64,000 bases of DNA from Adineta ricciae (GCA_905250025.1 CAJNOJ010000130.1:1-64000); one strand, 5' to 3'. Positions 47,673-59,428 are shown, counted from the stretch's first letter. Made by a program: numbers and translations. Notes: generated from the letters alone by a model not told the origin.

Positions 47673-49962
47673 CTAGGCAAGTAAAACGTTATCAATATTT
47701 CTGTTTGGTACAGATTTGACTGTTCGTTTCCAATACCATCGTTGAGACATATCGCTTGGATTACATTTCTGCATTTTAATATGATTCACATCCGTATATG
47801 TTGCCATACAGAGATCCGATACTGGATGATGCAATTGCAAATCCTAAAGCAATAATAGAGATCGTTGTAAATGAAAAGTAAATGAACGCACCTCGGTATA
47901 CACCCAATTCTGATTTCGATTTTTTTCATCGCATCTCATTATAAGAACTTTGTCCTCTTTGTCCATATCTGTTTCTCCACCTGAATATTGTAAACATCCA
48001 TCGTCGCGACGAATCTCACCAGTCGGAGTCAACATGAAGAACTACATGAGCAGAACTGTACTGAAGAAACTAATCACTTTCGCACAGACCTGATTGCCAC
48101 CTTGGTTATGACATAGAAAAGCAATTGCTGATTGGTTCAGGCTTCGATGATCGGCACTACCATCCAAACAATAGCTCGTGCCCAAATTCCGAACCTAGAT
48201 CATCATCGGTCGAAGTGAATCTGCACATGAAATTGAATAGTAAGTTCAACACATACATCACCTGATGCTAAAGTATCATTTGGAATATATAATTCTGGAT
48301 AAATTTCTTTTAAATACCATCCAAATGATTTGCATTGTAATTTTTCTCGTAGCAATTTACGTGAAGTCACATTCCCATAGTCTTCCTACGAGTTAAATTC
48401 TGTTAATCGTAATATCAACATTAGAAAGTGTTTTTACCAAATTGTAACTGATTCTTTCATAGTAATATTTCTATATTAAAAATGATCATGGCGATTTAAT
48501 TTGATAAACATATCTCAGTTTCATACTTTGTAATCGTCGAGCCAAACTTCAGCGAGACGAACGGAATTTTTTTTCAAAACATTTACTCCGGGTATCCATG
48601 TGTATGGAGTAGACTTACGGAAAACATGTCCAACATGTGAACAAGGAGCAGTCAGTAGCGTACCTAATCAAATCGATTCGACACCGAGAGAAATTGGAAA
48701 CTGAACTTACCTCCACACATCCATATTCGAAAGGATATTTCTAGATTTTCGCCACCCCAAATATCCATATCGACATCATCTATGAAGAAGACACAAATAT
48801 GAAAGAATGCTACTCTTCAAAATCTGCGTTTAATTTACATTTGCCTAGGTAATCAAAGTAATTTTTACTAATCGCAAACAATCCTCCAGCCATGGTTGGC
48901 GATCTGATTAATTCCAAATCATTTTTTCTTCGTTGTTTTTCTCGTTCAGGTACTTCATGCCAAGAAAATTGAAGATTCCAATCGAAACCACCGACCCCGA
49001 TCTTATTTGGTCTACCTCGTACATACTTGAATGTAATCTCATCAATCGCCTCAATCAGCGGCGTAATCACTAGCGTATGATTTTGTGATATAGGATGAAG
49101 TAATGGCTCAAGCCAACCTTCTGTTACTTCAATATGTGAATCAAGAAATACAATAACATCACCTTGAACCCTTGCAGCACCTGCCAAACGTGAACGTACT
49201 ATACCTTCGCGTTTGGTCAATCGAACAATTGATACAGTTTTAAGTTTTTTTATATAATGATCCAAAGGTTGTTGTAAATGTTCTAATGCAAAGAATTATC
49301 TTGGCATTCGACGAAGCTTCACATGAAAGATTATGCTTACTCATTTGAGAGAAGTCATCGACGAGAATAATTTCTTTGAGTAAATGCGCAGGACTACGAT
49401 TAAGAATCGAATGTATCGATCGAATTAAAACTGACCAGGCTTCATTGTGAAAACACATAACAACACTAGCTGTGATAGTTAATGGTTCGTATTGGATTTG
49501 CCGACAGCCTGGATCACGTACATCTGGCAAAGTTCGATATTTGGAGATCAAATCACTAACATATTGATTAAATTTATGTGTTCTGAAGCCATTGTGATAT
49601 TTTTGTAATTCTTTTCGTGTTAATTTAGTTTTGTCGATTTCGACTGCTACACCCATCTCACCAGGCCTATTCAAATCGGGGGTTTCATCTTTAAAACCTG
49701 GTAATAGCGTTTCATCATCATCATCAGGTATTAGCTTTAACAGTCTTCTGTAAAAATCGAAAATATATTGTAAACTAAGCTTCGATTTTAAGCCATCATC
49801 ATCATCGTCACCAATGAACACAGAATCATCCAGATCGCTTTCATCGTCCTGAACTATTGGATTTCTAAGTGAAATACTATTATGTAAAATGATGAGAGCA
49901 ATAATAAACCAAACTATTGGAAGACAAAGAGTAATACGAAATAAATAACGACGTTTCAGCAT
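47673..49962 (-). CDS. Polypeptide N-acetylgalactosaminyltransferase (GT27, with ricin-type lectin domain)
   Basis: Minus-strand exons 49962-49341, 49282-48839, 48779-48711, 48663-48527, 48470-48438, 48385-48262, 48194-48090, 48041-47892, 47843-47673; about 617 residues. Type II Golgi topology: short basic N-terminus, then TM ([18 protein letters not shown]), then an acidic stem. Catalytic domain: [43 protein letters not shown] (metal-binding DSH), [57 protein letters not shown]-terminal beta-trefoil repeats: YCLDG...[16 protein letters not shown]...[17 protein letters not shown]...[11 protein letters not shown]. The enzyme starts mucin-type O-glycosylation by moving GalNAc to Ser/Thr. All catalytic landmarks look intact. 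Confidence 0.95.
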
Positions 49963-50561
49963 GCGACTTGTTTAGATTTTCAATATACACGAATATCTAC
50001 ACTCAACCCAAACGTGATCATGAAACGTTATGGATGACTAAGAATATTTAGGTAAATATTGCAGTTATGTATACTGTTCTTTACCTATACGCCGATACAC
50101 AACTGCAATGATACATGCGTCTTCGTTCGACAATTTTCATTAGTCCTCAGTTATCGAATGGTCGTACGAAATTGAACGAGAAAAGAGGAAGAGACGAGTA
50201 ACGAACGTTTACGTCCGAGATGAAAGATTCAATCCGTGGAAGCGTTTATGAGTGGATGTATGTCTAAGACAGAGTTATTATCTTGCAAATGTCATTGTTA
50301 CGTTTCGAATTTTCGAAATAATATATCAATGTGCAAATATTCGAGCGTAGGTAAAGAATGTTTGACACAATACTGTTGCTATATGATGTTTTGATTGCTA
50401 CACTGATGTAGACTTTCGTTTTCTTTTATTGAAGCGAACACAACGAATTACATGTACAAAAATAATAATAATAATCTGAGAAGAACCGCTTTCGATTGTT
50501 TCTCATGTTGATACCTAAAGTGAACATTTGAAAGAACTATGAATGCGAAAATTAAGTTGCG
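49963..50561. other. Intergenic region
   Basis: About 600 bp of AT-rich DNA between two minus-strand genes; should include the GalNAc-transferase promoter. No ORF, RNA or repeat recognised apart from an AAT run near 50460-50473. Confidence 0.4.
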
Positions 50562-52259
50562 TCAATTGTTTACTGATTCTGTTGATTGACTTGCATCTGC
50601 CTTGGCTTTTTCGAGTGCATCTGCTTGAAGATTGACATTACTTTCACACTTCCATGGACCGTTAATAGTTCCTAAAACGAACGCGTTCATTTTCTGATGT
50701 TGTATGTTTTGCAAACAAAAACGAACCTTTCCACATTCGAATTCTTCCATCATCTCCGCAGCTGTATAGAACTGAGCCGAACACGTTCCAACAAACTTTC
50801 CATACCTAAATCGAAAAGGTGAATTTCCAAAGAAGAAATAAAAGTCATCTGTTACCGTGGAACCATGATCATCTAATGTGTTGATTCGTGCAACATCGTA
50901 TATCTGTGCTTTGTTCTCACTGCTATTATTTAATTGTTCTCTGTTAACAAATATAGAAAAAAAGAACAAAGAATAAAAGGAAATTCTGTTGAAAAGAACC
51001 TACTTTGAAGGTCGAATTGTGAACAGCTCGATGTTATTCGATGCAACTGCAAGTAGATGATACGATTGACCGAAATTGGGTGCAAATTGAATATCTTTGA
51101 TTGCATTTTGCAACAGCGCGTTTACACTGGTTAAATCAACTTTACTCGCTTTTCTGGAAGCAAAAAATGAATAAACAAATGGAAACTTTTGCTATTTGAA
51201 CATCAGTTTTACCGATCTGAAGCGTATTCCCATAGTTGAAGTTTGGCGCCAGCACCCGTATTACAATCATCGCTTCCAATCGCAATCAAAGGTGTCAGAT
51301 GATGTCTTTTTAAACGAACTAGAAGTAAGTATCAATGAATATCAGCTAGAACTGTTTACCTTGCTGTGCTCCAAGATACACAACTTAAATTGGACATTGA
51401 TGTCTGAATTTCTTCTTTATTTACGACACTGGGACCTTGAAAATCGTAAACACGTATCCGACCGTCCAAAAACGCAGTTATCTGTAGAGAGAAATTCAAA
51501 AATCGTTCGCTTTTTCTTGTATACAAATTACCAAGATAAGTCCAAGATGTTTAGGCGCAAATTGAATTGCTACTGTATTATAAGTAGATGCATGTGTACT
51601 AGAGTCTGAACCCGTTGGTCGATTTTCCGACGAACCAAATAGAAACGACTCATAAAATTGGTCTATTGTTAGATAGAATTTTGTGTGAAGCATCTCTAAT
51701 CGAATATATTTATACCTTTGCTCACCCATTTCGTTGCGTATTCTGACGGATCGTTAGGTCCTGTTGGAGTCTATACTAGAAAGCGTTCTTGATCAAGAAA
51801 TCCTTAAATAAAAAACCTACTTCATGCCAAACATTGACAAAACGATCGTAGGAAACAGTAGCTAGAATACCACCAAATTCAGGATGTGCCCATGTCACTC
51901 TAAATTTTGTAAATCGAATCTAGTTAAAGGTAAATCAGAGAAATATACCGTGTGATAGGACCCGTGGGTGTCGAAAACTACAATGAAAACAGAAGATGAT
52001 TAGTAGAACACGTATGCGCTCAAAGTCATTTACTGAGAAACAACCGGATTGTCGCCATGTATCATCATCATGTAAATCATAGATCTAATCAAATGTGTCA
52101 TTAGACAGAAATGGAGATTCAAGAACAAAAAATCCATACTCGAACGTATCCGTCACTAGAACATGTGGCCATTCGTGTTCCGTAAAAGTTGAATGCTGTA
52201 TCATGGACGAAATCTCTGTGAAAATTCGGCAAAACTCGTAAGTCATCGTTGTTAATCAT
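50562..52259 (-). CDS. SEH1L: Nucleoporin SEH1 (WD40)
   Basis: Twelve minus-strand exons: 52259-52140, 52084-52034, 51977-51949 (29 nt), 51899-51821, 51770-51716, 51662-51532, 51481-51360, 51305-51213, 51153-51004, 50940-50856, 50805-50727, 50671-50562; 367 residues in frame. Landmarks in SEH1 order: [138 protein letters not shown] and PWKCESN at the end. SEH1 is a six-bladed propeller of the Nup107-160 (Y) complex and the GATOR2/SEA nutrient-sensing complex. One intron acceptor (tttaaaaag before 51305) is atypical but the only one that keeps frame. Confidence 0.92.
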
Positions 52260-52853
52260 GGTAATATTCCGTCAAGATTGGAATGAGAACAAAAATTTTT
52301 TTCAGATAATATTCTATTCGTCTAGTCATTGGGTAGATGTACTAGTCTATCAATATTCTCTTCCAGCTATGCGGTGATGGCAAGTTTGATCTCTAGAGAC
52401 ATCTGTCGAATAGACTTGAAGATTCTAGCATACGCTTTTCAGAGATAGTGGTAGTCCACAATGAAAAGTTTTTATTGATGAAAGAAACGGTGTATTATTG
52501 TCCGAGTACTGATCAACAAAACCTAATTTATTATGTGAGAATTATTCTTTTGATGTTGTCATAAATTTGTTCTTTCAATATTTTTAATAAAAGATAGAAC
52601 TTTAGAAGCTGAGGATTTGACAAGTGTGGCCTTGTTAGATATTTTCAGTAATCGGATTTGAACAAAGTAAACCCAGATCAGATCGAAAATAAGCACAGCT
52701 TACTTTTGCTGTGTAGCTTAGCGAGATTATGTTGTCAAATATGCTTCGAAACAGATTAGGAAAGCGCAAGGGTGTCCGCCTTTTTTTTACTATTTAATTA
52801 GCAAGCGTTCAAGATACTCTTTTCATTTTACTACTATTCATAATTATAAAAAT
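52260..52853. other. Divergent intergenic region
   Basis: AT-rich DNA between SEH1 (-) and the GPCR (+), expected to carry both promoters. No distinct element recognised. Confidence 0.4.
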
Positions 52854-53947
52854 ATGTCAACAGAAATATTTTACATCATTCGTCAACAATTGGGTAATAT
52901 TGGTATACCAATCTTATTAGTGTCAGGAAATATCGGCAATGTACTCCTTTTGATTATGTTCATAAAATCATTAAAGCGCCACCCGAACTCGTGTTCGCTC
53001 TACTTACTTTTTGCATCATTCGGTAACTTGTTTGTTATTGACACAGCGTTGATATCCACGTTCTACGGTATGAACAATGTAGAACCCACTCATTTATCGA
53101 ATGCCGTCTGTAAATTACGCTGGTTCGGTGGTCACGCATTATTCATGCTTAGCCGATGTTGCAGTAAGTTATGATTTACTTATTTTTCAAGTTGTTTTTC
53201 TATGTATATGTTCCGTCTGTAGTGGTTGCAGCATGTATCGATCGATGGGCTGTGTGCTCCCAAAATGTGAGGATCCGATCGCTTTGCCAAATTCGTACAG
53301 CTAGATATGTGACTGGAGTTATCGTACTGCTATCTATAATCTTACCGGCTCCGTTATTTCTCTACTACGACAATGGAACCGGGCGATGTATTCTTTTGCC
53401 AACTTATACACTAGCCTATACAATATTTTCCTTTCTCGCCATCAGTGTTATTCCTTTGCTCTTATTGATCATCTTTAGTTTACTGACCTGCCATAATTTG
53501 CATTTGATACATTCGCGTGTTTTACCCACAAGCGGTACAGTTCAGAGTATTCGCATACATAAACGTGATCATGACCTGATGAAAATGCTAGCTGGTGAAG
53601 TAGTTATCTACTGTTTAACTCAATCCACATTTCCCGTAAATACGATGTACGGATATTTTACAAGTTTCTTCACGGCTAATAAAAGTCAACTGCGAATCGC
53701 TGTTGAATCACTGATCTCTTTTATTATTCACCCTATTCTCTCGTTTACTTATTGTTGTACACAGTTTTATGGTAAGTCAGCTCGAGGATGATTCTACTTA
53801 ATCTTTTCTCGTTCTCGTTTAGTTTGTGCGCTAGTGTCAAAGAGCTTTCGCCGAGACTGTTCACAATTGTTCCGTAAACAACCACCACCTGACACAGGAA
53901 CAAGGCATACCATCCGATTTGCAGAAAATAATCATACTCGAAGTTAG
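52854..53947 (+). CDS. Rhodopsin-like G protein-coupled receptor (peptide-receptor-like)
   Basis: Three exons (52854-53163, 53223-53771, 53823-53947) encode 327 residues. Hydrophobic segments include TM1 (IGIPILLVSGNIGNVLLLIMF, with the family G-N), TM2 (SLYLLFASFGNLFVIDTALI), TM3 region ending in CIDRWAVCS, TM4 (GVIVLLSIILPAPLFLYY), TM5 (IFSFLAISVIPLLLLIIFSLL), TM6 and TM7 (SFIIHPILSFTYCCTQFY). The E/DRY motif appears as D-R-W and the TM7 N-P-x-x-Y motif is altered to H-P-I-L-S-F. A short basic tail follows. This divergent class-A pattern occurs in the expanded GPCR sets of bdelloids (from general knowledge). The ligand cannot be told from sequence; a neuropeptide is only a guess. Confidence 0.8.
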
Positions 53948-54106
53948 AATGTATCGAGTACTTGTTTCTAGATTCGATCTATTTCTAGAGGCTAACACGA
54001 GGATTTCTGTCATAGGTTTAGTTTTTAATATGAATTACATTTAGCTTCATTTCTGACGGTTTATTTTGAAATTTGATTTTAATCTGCAAAATCTTCTTTT
54101 GTGTGC

Positions 54107-55082
54107 TTATTTGCGTATGATTAAATGTAGATGTTCTTCCATTCGTCGTAGCTTTTGATTATTATGTTGATTAAATTCTATTGTTGTATCAATCGCTTCG
54201 ACAAGTTTAGTAGAACATGATTCACCAAACAGCCGATCTATATCTTCAGGACTGACACAGTGAGGCGGACCTAGAGACGAAGAAAGTAAGTATCTATCCA
54301 TTGAATGAAGATACAAACCATGAAAATCTGACTCATCATAACAACTTGCAAGAAGATACAATCGTGTATGTTTCGGTGTCATTACTTCTAATAATCGATC
54401 TCGATATCTATAATATGAATGAGTAAGTTTCGAAAAAGAGTTTCAATGTGTACGAACTGTTCGCGTTCGGAAACATTGACTGCAACGAATCCACCACGAT
54501 CAAAAATCCAATCGATAGGTGGTAGTGGCCTACAAGTACATTTCAGACATTGAAAATAATCTATCCGACGATATAGTTACTGATTAAATGTCAAAAAATC
54601 CGCACAATAGATTGTTACAGGACGATCAATACCCTAAACGAACGAATAAAATCAACTGTGGAAATCTTCCATGTGCTTTACTTGATAAATTTGACATTTA
54701 TTTTCCTCATCAGTAAGAATTTCATGTGCGATGTTTGTCTCTTCAAAAAATGCTTCCACACCTAATTGCACATATTCAATTCCAATGACTCGATGACCAG
54801 CACTGAGTACTGCTTTCATATCAACTGTTTTTCCACACAACGGAAATAAGACACATTGCTGTTGATCTATGTTCGATATCTTCGAAAGAATATGCTTATC
54901 GAAATGTCTTTATGACAGAACGACGTGAGTTAAATGAATGAAAAGAGATCGATGGAGATTTACTTATTTATAGTTAACCGATTGAACCCGATTTTACCGG
55001 AAAGCCAGCGATCGTTCCAATACGATTGATCAATTATCTTTGGCGAGTATTGACATTGTTGATCATCGTTTGCTTCAGTCAT
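54107..55082 (-). CDS. Thiopurine S-methyltransferase-like SAM-dependent methyltransferase
   Basis: Minus-strand exons 55082-54964, 54907-54682, 54633-54581, 54529-54458, 54407-54319, 54270-54107; 240 residues in frame, the usual TPMT length. Motifs: YWNDRWLSGKIGFNR (N-terminal W...R..G), CVLFPLCGKTVDMKAVLSAGH (motif I, SAM binding), VIGIEYVQLGVEAFFEE, IDWIFDRGGFVAVN (motif with D-R-G), and C-terminal PPHCVSPEDIDRLFG. Family members methylate thiol or selenium groups on small molecules; the natural substrate here is unknown. TPMT-like genes occur in both bacteria and animals. This copy has five introns and so is long resident in the genome. Last intron-containing gene before the intronless block. 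Confidence 0.9.
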
Positions 55083-55694
55083 TATTTTCTATCTTTAAAA
55101 CACTATGTTTTGAAAAGTGGTTTCTATCGTATAACCGTATTTTGCATATGTCATCAGTCTGCTTTTTTCCGTTATCATTATTTGACCTGAGTCATGTGAA
55201 ACAAAATGCTTTAGTGAAAGCGCCTTTTCTCATCTACCACTTGCACGCACAAACTGATTCTATTCAATATTTCTACATGATACGAGCAGACAATCTTGAG
55301 TAAATATTGCTTATTTTTTTCTGTCTGAAGCGAATTTTAGAACAGCGCACATGTTTTGTTTTAGTTTCACATGCATATTTATGTATAAATAAGATATTGT
55401 TGTAACTTCGATATGTTAACTCGAGCTTAGAGTAAACTAAGGATATCTCAGTGGGCAAGTAACGACAGAAATGACGTTTTATACTTAAAGTTACTTTTCC
55501 AAGGAAAAATAGTAAGTTGGTGAAAGTTAAAGCTTTTCAATTTAGTTTTATTCAAAACATAATTTTTCTTTCTACGCGTAAAAACGCCGTTTCTTTCCTT
55601 ACTTGTCTGAGAGAACATGACTAATGCTTCCAACTTTTAGTTTTCAAGTGCAACTGTAAAGAGAACTTGATACAAGTAAAACTGACAGAATTCA
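55083..55694. other. Divergent intergenic region
   Basis: AT-rich sequence between the methyltransferase (-) and the ART-TPR gene (+), marking the left edge of the intronless block. No terminal repeats or target-site duplication could be recognised. Confidence 0.4.
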
Positions 55695-57686
55695 ATGGCA
55701 AGCAATCAGCAATGTGTTGATATTCAAAATGTACAGAATGTTCTTCTCATCTGGTTAGACAGTACAATCGACACAAAGAATAAAGATTGCCGAAATACAC
55801 TTACTCAGTTACACTGCATCGTCAATGATATTTGCACGTATACGGATAGAGACGAATGCGTTCAATTTATCGAGAATGTTAAAGACCGAAAAGCTTTCTT
55901 AATTCTCTCAGCTGAATTTGGAAGAAGCGTTGTTCCTGACGTACATCATTTGTCGCAAGTGAATTCGATTTTTATCTTTTGCGAAAACAAAAAGAGTCAA
56001 AAAGTGTGGACAAAAGATTGGGCGAAAATCAAGGCAGTTTTCTCTGAAATCACACCTCTTTGTGAGAAACTGAAACAAGCTGTGCAACAGTGTGAACAAA
56101 ATTTCGTTTGTATGAACTTTATTGGCACTGGAAACAATATGGATCAACTCGATTCATCCTTTATGCACACACACATTCTGAAAGAGATACTGTTGACCAT
56201 TGAGTTTGAAGACAAACATATTGTCGAATATCTCGATTACTGTCGCAAAATCTTTTCGAATAATGCAAAAGAATCGAAAACTATTCGAGAACTACAGCGC
56301 AAATATCATGAACAGACACCCATCTGGTGGTATACATCCGACTGTTTCCTGTTCTCCATGCTCAACCGTGCTTTGCGATTGCTGAATAGTGATATTATTG
56401 TACGGATGGGTTTCTTTATGAATGATTTACATCGGCAAGTTGAACAGTTGCACAAGGAGCAACATGTTAATCAATCTTCTGCGGAAACATGTACAGTTTA
56501 TCGCGGGCAAGGTCTGTCGAAATTAGATTTCGAATCTTTGATGAAAAAACAAAACGGTTTAATGTCTTGTAACAGTTTTTTACTCGCCAGTAAGATTCGT
56601 GACGTTTCACTGCGTTTTGCTGAAGATATGGCGAAAGATCCTGATTTAGTCGGAGTTTTATATGTAATTAAAATTGATCCAACTCAATCAACAACACCGT
56701 ATGCATCTATCCGTGACATTAGTTGTCATACAGATGGAGACGAAGTACTGTTTTCCATGCACAGCGTCTTCCGGATCAATGAGATAAAGCCAATAGATGA
56801 ACGAACTCTAGTTTATGAAATAGATTTAACACTCACCAGTGATCATGATAATGAATTATATGCAGTCATGAATCACATGCGACAAGAAACTTGCGGAGAT
56901 GCTCAAGGTTGGGAAAGATTAGCAATGGTATTGAGATTATTCGGTCATTTCGACACATCCAAAGAGATTTACGAAACACTGACTAATCAAAGTACTAATG
57001 CAGAAAATTCAGGAGTATACTATGCGCAACTTGCGTCTATAGCAGATGACAAAGGCCGTTACGAAGAAGCGCTTGATCTGTACAGAAAGTCACTTGCCAT
57101 TTATCGAAAGACTCTCCATCCGAACCATGAAAACTGGGGCTATGCGTACAACAACATTGGCGAAGTTTTTCGGAAAATGGGTGATGCTTCTAACGCGCTC
57201 GTTTATTATGAAAAGTCGAATGCAATTTGGAAACAATCCTTACCCCCTGATCATCCTAATTTCGCTTCTACTTATAACAACATGGGTATCGTCTATTGCG
57301 GTTTACGCGACTATACCACAGCACTCTCATTTCATGAAAAGGCCCTAGAAATTTGGCAGCGATCCCTCCCTTCGAATCATCCTAGTTTAGGGACATGCTA
57401 TAGTGGCTTGGGAGTTGTATACGCGGCCATGGGTAATAATGCGACAGCACTTGCTTACTTCGAGAAAGACCTTGACATCAGCCAACATTCACTTCCTGCT
57501 GACCATCCTGACTTAGCGATGGCTTATTTTAATATAGGTCTATTGTACGAAAAGATGGATAAATATAGCGAAGCCCATTCGTTTTTTGAACGTGCCGTAC
57601 AAATTAACCAACGCACATTGCCTTCGAATCATCCAGAGTTGCTAAAGTGCAAAGAACTTTTGCGAAGAGTGAAAAAGAAACTATAG
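55695..57686 (+). CDS. ADP-ribosyltransferase with novel N-terminal domain and KLC-like TPR repeats
   Basis: Intronless, 663 residues. (1) Residues about 12-135: domain shared with the next three genes (VLLIWLD, FIENVKDRKAFLILSAEFGR, IFIFCENK). (2) Residues about 200-380: R-S-E class mono-ADP-ribosyltransferase fold (WWYTSDCFLFSMLNRALR; R270 in CTVYRGQG; S294 in CNSFLLAS; E350 in DGDEVLFS). The usual first Glu of the E-x-E motif is Gly348, so arginine specificity is doubtful. (3) Residues about 405-663: TPR units of about 42 residues of kinesin-light-chain type, each ending in a form of LP-x-(N/D)HP. Such proteins transfer ADP-ribose from NAD to targets; TPRs would select partners. No signal peptide seen, so probably cytosolic. 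ART-TPR proteins are abundant in bdelloids (general knowledge); the N-terminal domain is unnamed to me. Confidence 0.85.
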   Translation: MASNQQCVDIQNVQNVLLIWLDSTIDTKNKDCRNTLTQLHCIVNDICTYTDRDECVQFIENVKDRKAFLILSAEFGRSVVPDVHHLSQVNSIFIFCENKKSQKVWTKDWAKIKAVFSEITPLCEKLKQAVQQCEQNFVCMNFIGTGNNMDQLDSSFMHTHILKEILLTIEFEDKHIVEYLDYCRKIFSNNAKESKTIRELQRKYHEQTPIWWYTSDCFLFSMLNRALRLLNSDIIVRMGFFMNDLHRQVEQLHKEQHVNQSSAETCTVYRGQGLSKLDFESLMKKQNGLMSCNSFLLASKIRDVSLRFAEDMAKDPDLVGVLYVIKIDPTQSTTPYASIRDISCHTDGDEVLFSMHSVFRINEIKPIDERTLVYEIDLTLTSDHDNELYAVMNHMRQETCGDAQGWERLAMVLRLFGHFDTSKEIYETLTNQSTNAENSGVYYAQLASIADDKGRYEEALDLYRKSLAIYRKTLHPNHENWGYAYNNIGEVFRKMGDASNALVYYEKSNAIWKQSLPPDHPNFASTYNNMGIVYCGLRDYTTALSFHEKALEIWQRSLPSNHPSLGTCYSGLGVVYAAMGNNATALAYFEKDLDISQHSLPADHPDLAMAYFNIGLLYEKMDKYSEAHSFFERAVQINQRTLPSNHPELLKCKELLRRVKKKL

Positions 57687-57715
57687 TTTACGCATGTCTT
57701 TTTCTTTAGACGAGT

Positions 57716-57721
57716 AATAAA
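57716..57721 (+). terminator. Candidate poly(A) signal of the ART-TPR gene
   Basis: AATAAA 30 bp after the stop codon of the ART-TPR ORF; position fits a compact 3' UTR. Motif alone, so moderate confidence. Confidence 0.5.
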
Positions 57722-58375
57722 AATATTCAAGATTCTGAATACTTGCACTTGTGCACTCTTCAATCCATTCAAACTGAGAATACTAACCAATCAAATACAC
57801 GTTTTGTCACAGGGAAGACATTTTCAGCTTGTTATAATAGATTTTATCATTGTTTGAAATTTAAAGTAAATGTTTTTCGTTGTATCATATATGTTCGATA
57901 TCAATTTGAAATTTGCCGACGCCGATAATCATGCACACGATATAATACGTGTTACCGGACTTCGTCAAATCATTAAAACTTTTAACATCCATTTGTATAA
58001 TGCTGCCTGGCGTAGTTTCTCTTATTCAGTTGATTATATAACGTTGTGGAAATAGGTAGTTCAATTGTACGGGCATGTGACATCTTAACAGATCGATTTG
58101 CGACTCTCTGATGTGGAAACACACAAGAAATAGCAGAGCCAATATGGAGAGATGAATGAACGCGTTGGATTGCTGTTATTCGATCATTTCTTCCACATAC
58201 GAAAAAAACCGACGCTTTCATTAAGATGAATCATATTTTACTGACAGAACGTATGTTTACTCTTAGCATAAACCAAACATCATAAAGTGTACTTCAATCA
58301 TGTCATAAATACTTGTTCTTTCTTCATAGTTTTTACAAGCGAACTGCCACTGTTTTTCATTTGTTTCAAATCATT
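57722..58375. other. Spacer between ART-TPR and first stand-alone paralogue
   Basis: AT-rich; short open frames near 57743-58055 have no family features. A motif ATAAATACTTGTT at 58305-58317 recurs upstream of the third paralogue. Confidence 0.4.
58305..58317 (+). promoter_or_regulatory. Shared upstream element ATAAATACTTGTT (copy 1)
   Basis: Exact 13-bp match to 60527-60539, about 60 bp before the ATG of the first paralogue. It contains an AT-rich TATA-like start and may be a core promoter element inherited by duplication. Function inferred only from position and recurrence. Confidence 0.35.
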
Positions 58376-59080
58376 ATGTCTAACGATGCATACGCTTCCA
58401 GTGAGGTACCTGACACGTCCGTTGTGTGGGTCGATCTAAGCATTGGAGATCCAGACAATTATAAAATTTTGAAAGCGGCATTTTCCTCCACAACTGACCC
58501 AGAGCATGCAAAACCTGTGCCACTATTTGATCACGAATTTTTGGAAATATGTCGTACTGTAAATTTTGAAGGTATTCAATTTTCCTTAGCAGCTTTCACA
58601 AACATCGAAAAATGTATCGAATATCTCAAAGAAAATCGACATCGAAAAATCTTTTTAATAACATCTGCCAGTATGGGACGATCTCTTCTGCCATTGATTG
58701 AATTACACTGTCGTAATGTTTTCACCGATCAAGAAACAAACGAACTCTGTGCATGTGTCTACGTTTTTTGTCATGATGCCACTCGTCATATAGATTGGAT
58801 GATGGATTACATTGATTACATTCCAACTACATTCACTTTTGATAAAGATCTGTTAGTACGTTTGGTGCATGATATTGCTAATTACTTTCGTATCAAAAGT
58901 ATACGGCTGCTAGCTAAAAATCCACGAGATTACTCGGTTATCAAAAGTCATCTCAATTGGGCATTTATACTATATCAGCGTTACTACGAACTGGATAAGA
59001 TTGGATTAAAGGAACAAGTTAACGAAGTTAAACGTCTTCTCAATGAAATAGAGGAAATCGTCAAAGAAAAGGAGGTTTAA
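58376..59080 (+). CDS. Stand-alone 'W-L-D / YVFC' domain protein 1 (paralogue of ART-TPR N-terminus)
   Basis: Intronless, 234 residues from the ATG at 58376; the frame is open upstream but the conserved domain begins shortly after this ATG. Pattern shared with the ART-TPR N-terminus and the next two genes: SVVWVDLSIGDPDNY (beta1 plus acidic loop), an Ala/Phe strand with AFTNIEKCIEYLKEN, KIFLITSASMGRSLLP, CVYVFCHDA, IDWMMDYI, and DKDLLVRLVHDIANYF. The alternation of hydrophobic strands and helices suggests a Rossmann-, TIR- or receiver-like alpha/beta fold (inference). A C-terminal helical part (LNWAFILYQRYYELDK; VKRLLNEIEEIVKE) replaces the enzyme and TPR parts. No catalytic motif is recognised; an adaptor or decoy role is my hypothesis. 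Confidence 0.75.
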   Translation: MSNDAYASSEVPDTSVVWVDLSIGDPDNYKILKAAFSSTTDPEHAKPVPLFDHEFLEICRTVNFEGIQFSLAAFTNIEKCIEYLKENRHRKIFLITSASMGRSLLPLIELHCRNVFTDQETNELCACVYVFCHDATRHIDWMMDYIDYIPTTFTFDKDLLVRLVHDIANYFRIKSIRLLAKNPRDYSVIKSHLNWAFILYQRYYELDKIGLKEQVNEVKRLLNEIEEIVKEKEV

Positions 59081-59428
59081 GATCAAACTATTAAACCTGT
59101 TCTTTTTCTAATCAGGACATGATTTTCGTTACACTTTTCTTTTCATGCGACTATACATTACATCATCCACTTCTGAAAGATCTATTTTTTTGCATATTTA
59201 TCAAAATGAAAAAAATGATTTTCAACTATCGCAGCCGAAAAATCTGCTATGAAAATAGACTTCATTTTGTTATCATTATTTTGACATGCCAATGACATCT
59301 TTCGTTCGTTCACGATATGTTGGAAAAAGCCAAGTACACGCTTGTTTATCTCTGTATAAAAATACGCCGAGAATGTTTTTTACAAAAACATTTCACTAAT
59401 TTCTATTTGACTTCACATTTGTTTAAAG
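59081..59428. other. Spacer between paralogues 1 and 2
   Basis: AT-rich spacer holding a TATAAAAA at 59355-59362, about 70 bp before the ATG of paralogue 2, consistent with a separate promoter for that gene rather than an operon. Confidence 0.45.
59355..59362 (+). promoter_or_regulatory. TATA-like element upstream of paralogue 2
   Basis: TATAAAAA followed by TACGCC, 67 bp before the start codon. Its position suits a TATA box with a short leader. It resembles the AT-rich part of the element seen before paralogues 1 and 3. Confidence 0.4.

Noticed and set aside
57743..58221. Small ORFs between ART-TPR and paralogue 1
   Set aside because: 60-80 residues, overlapping on both strands, no motif shared with the neighbouring family.
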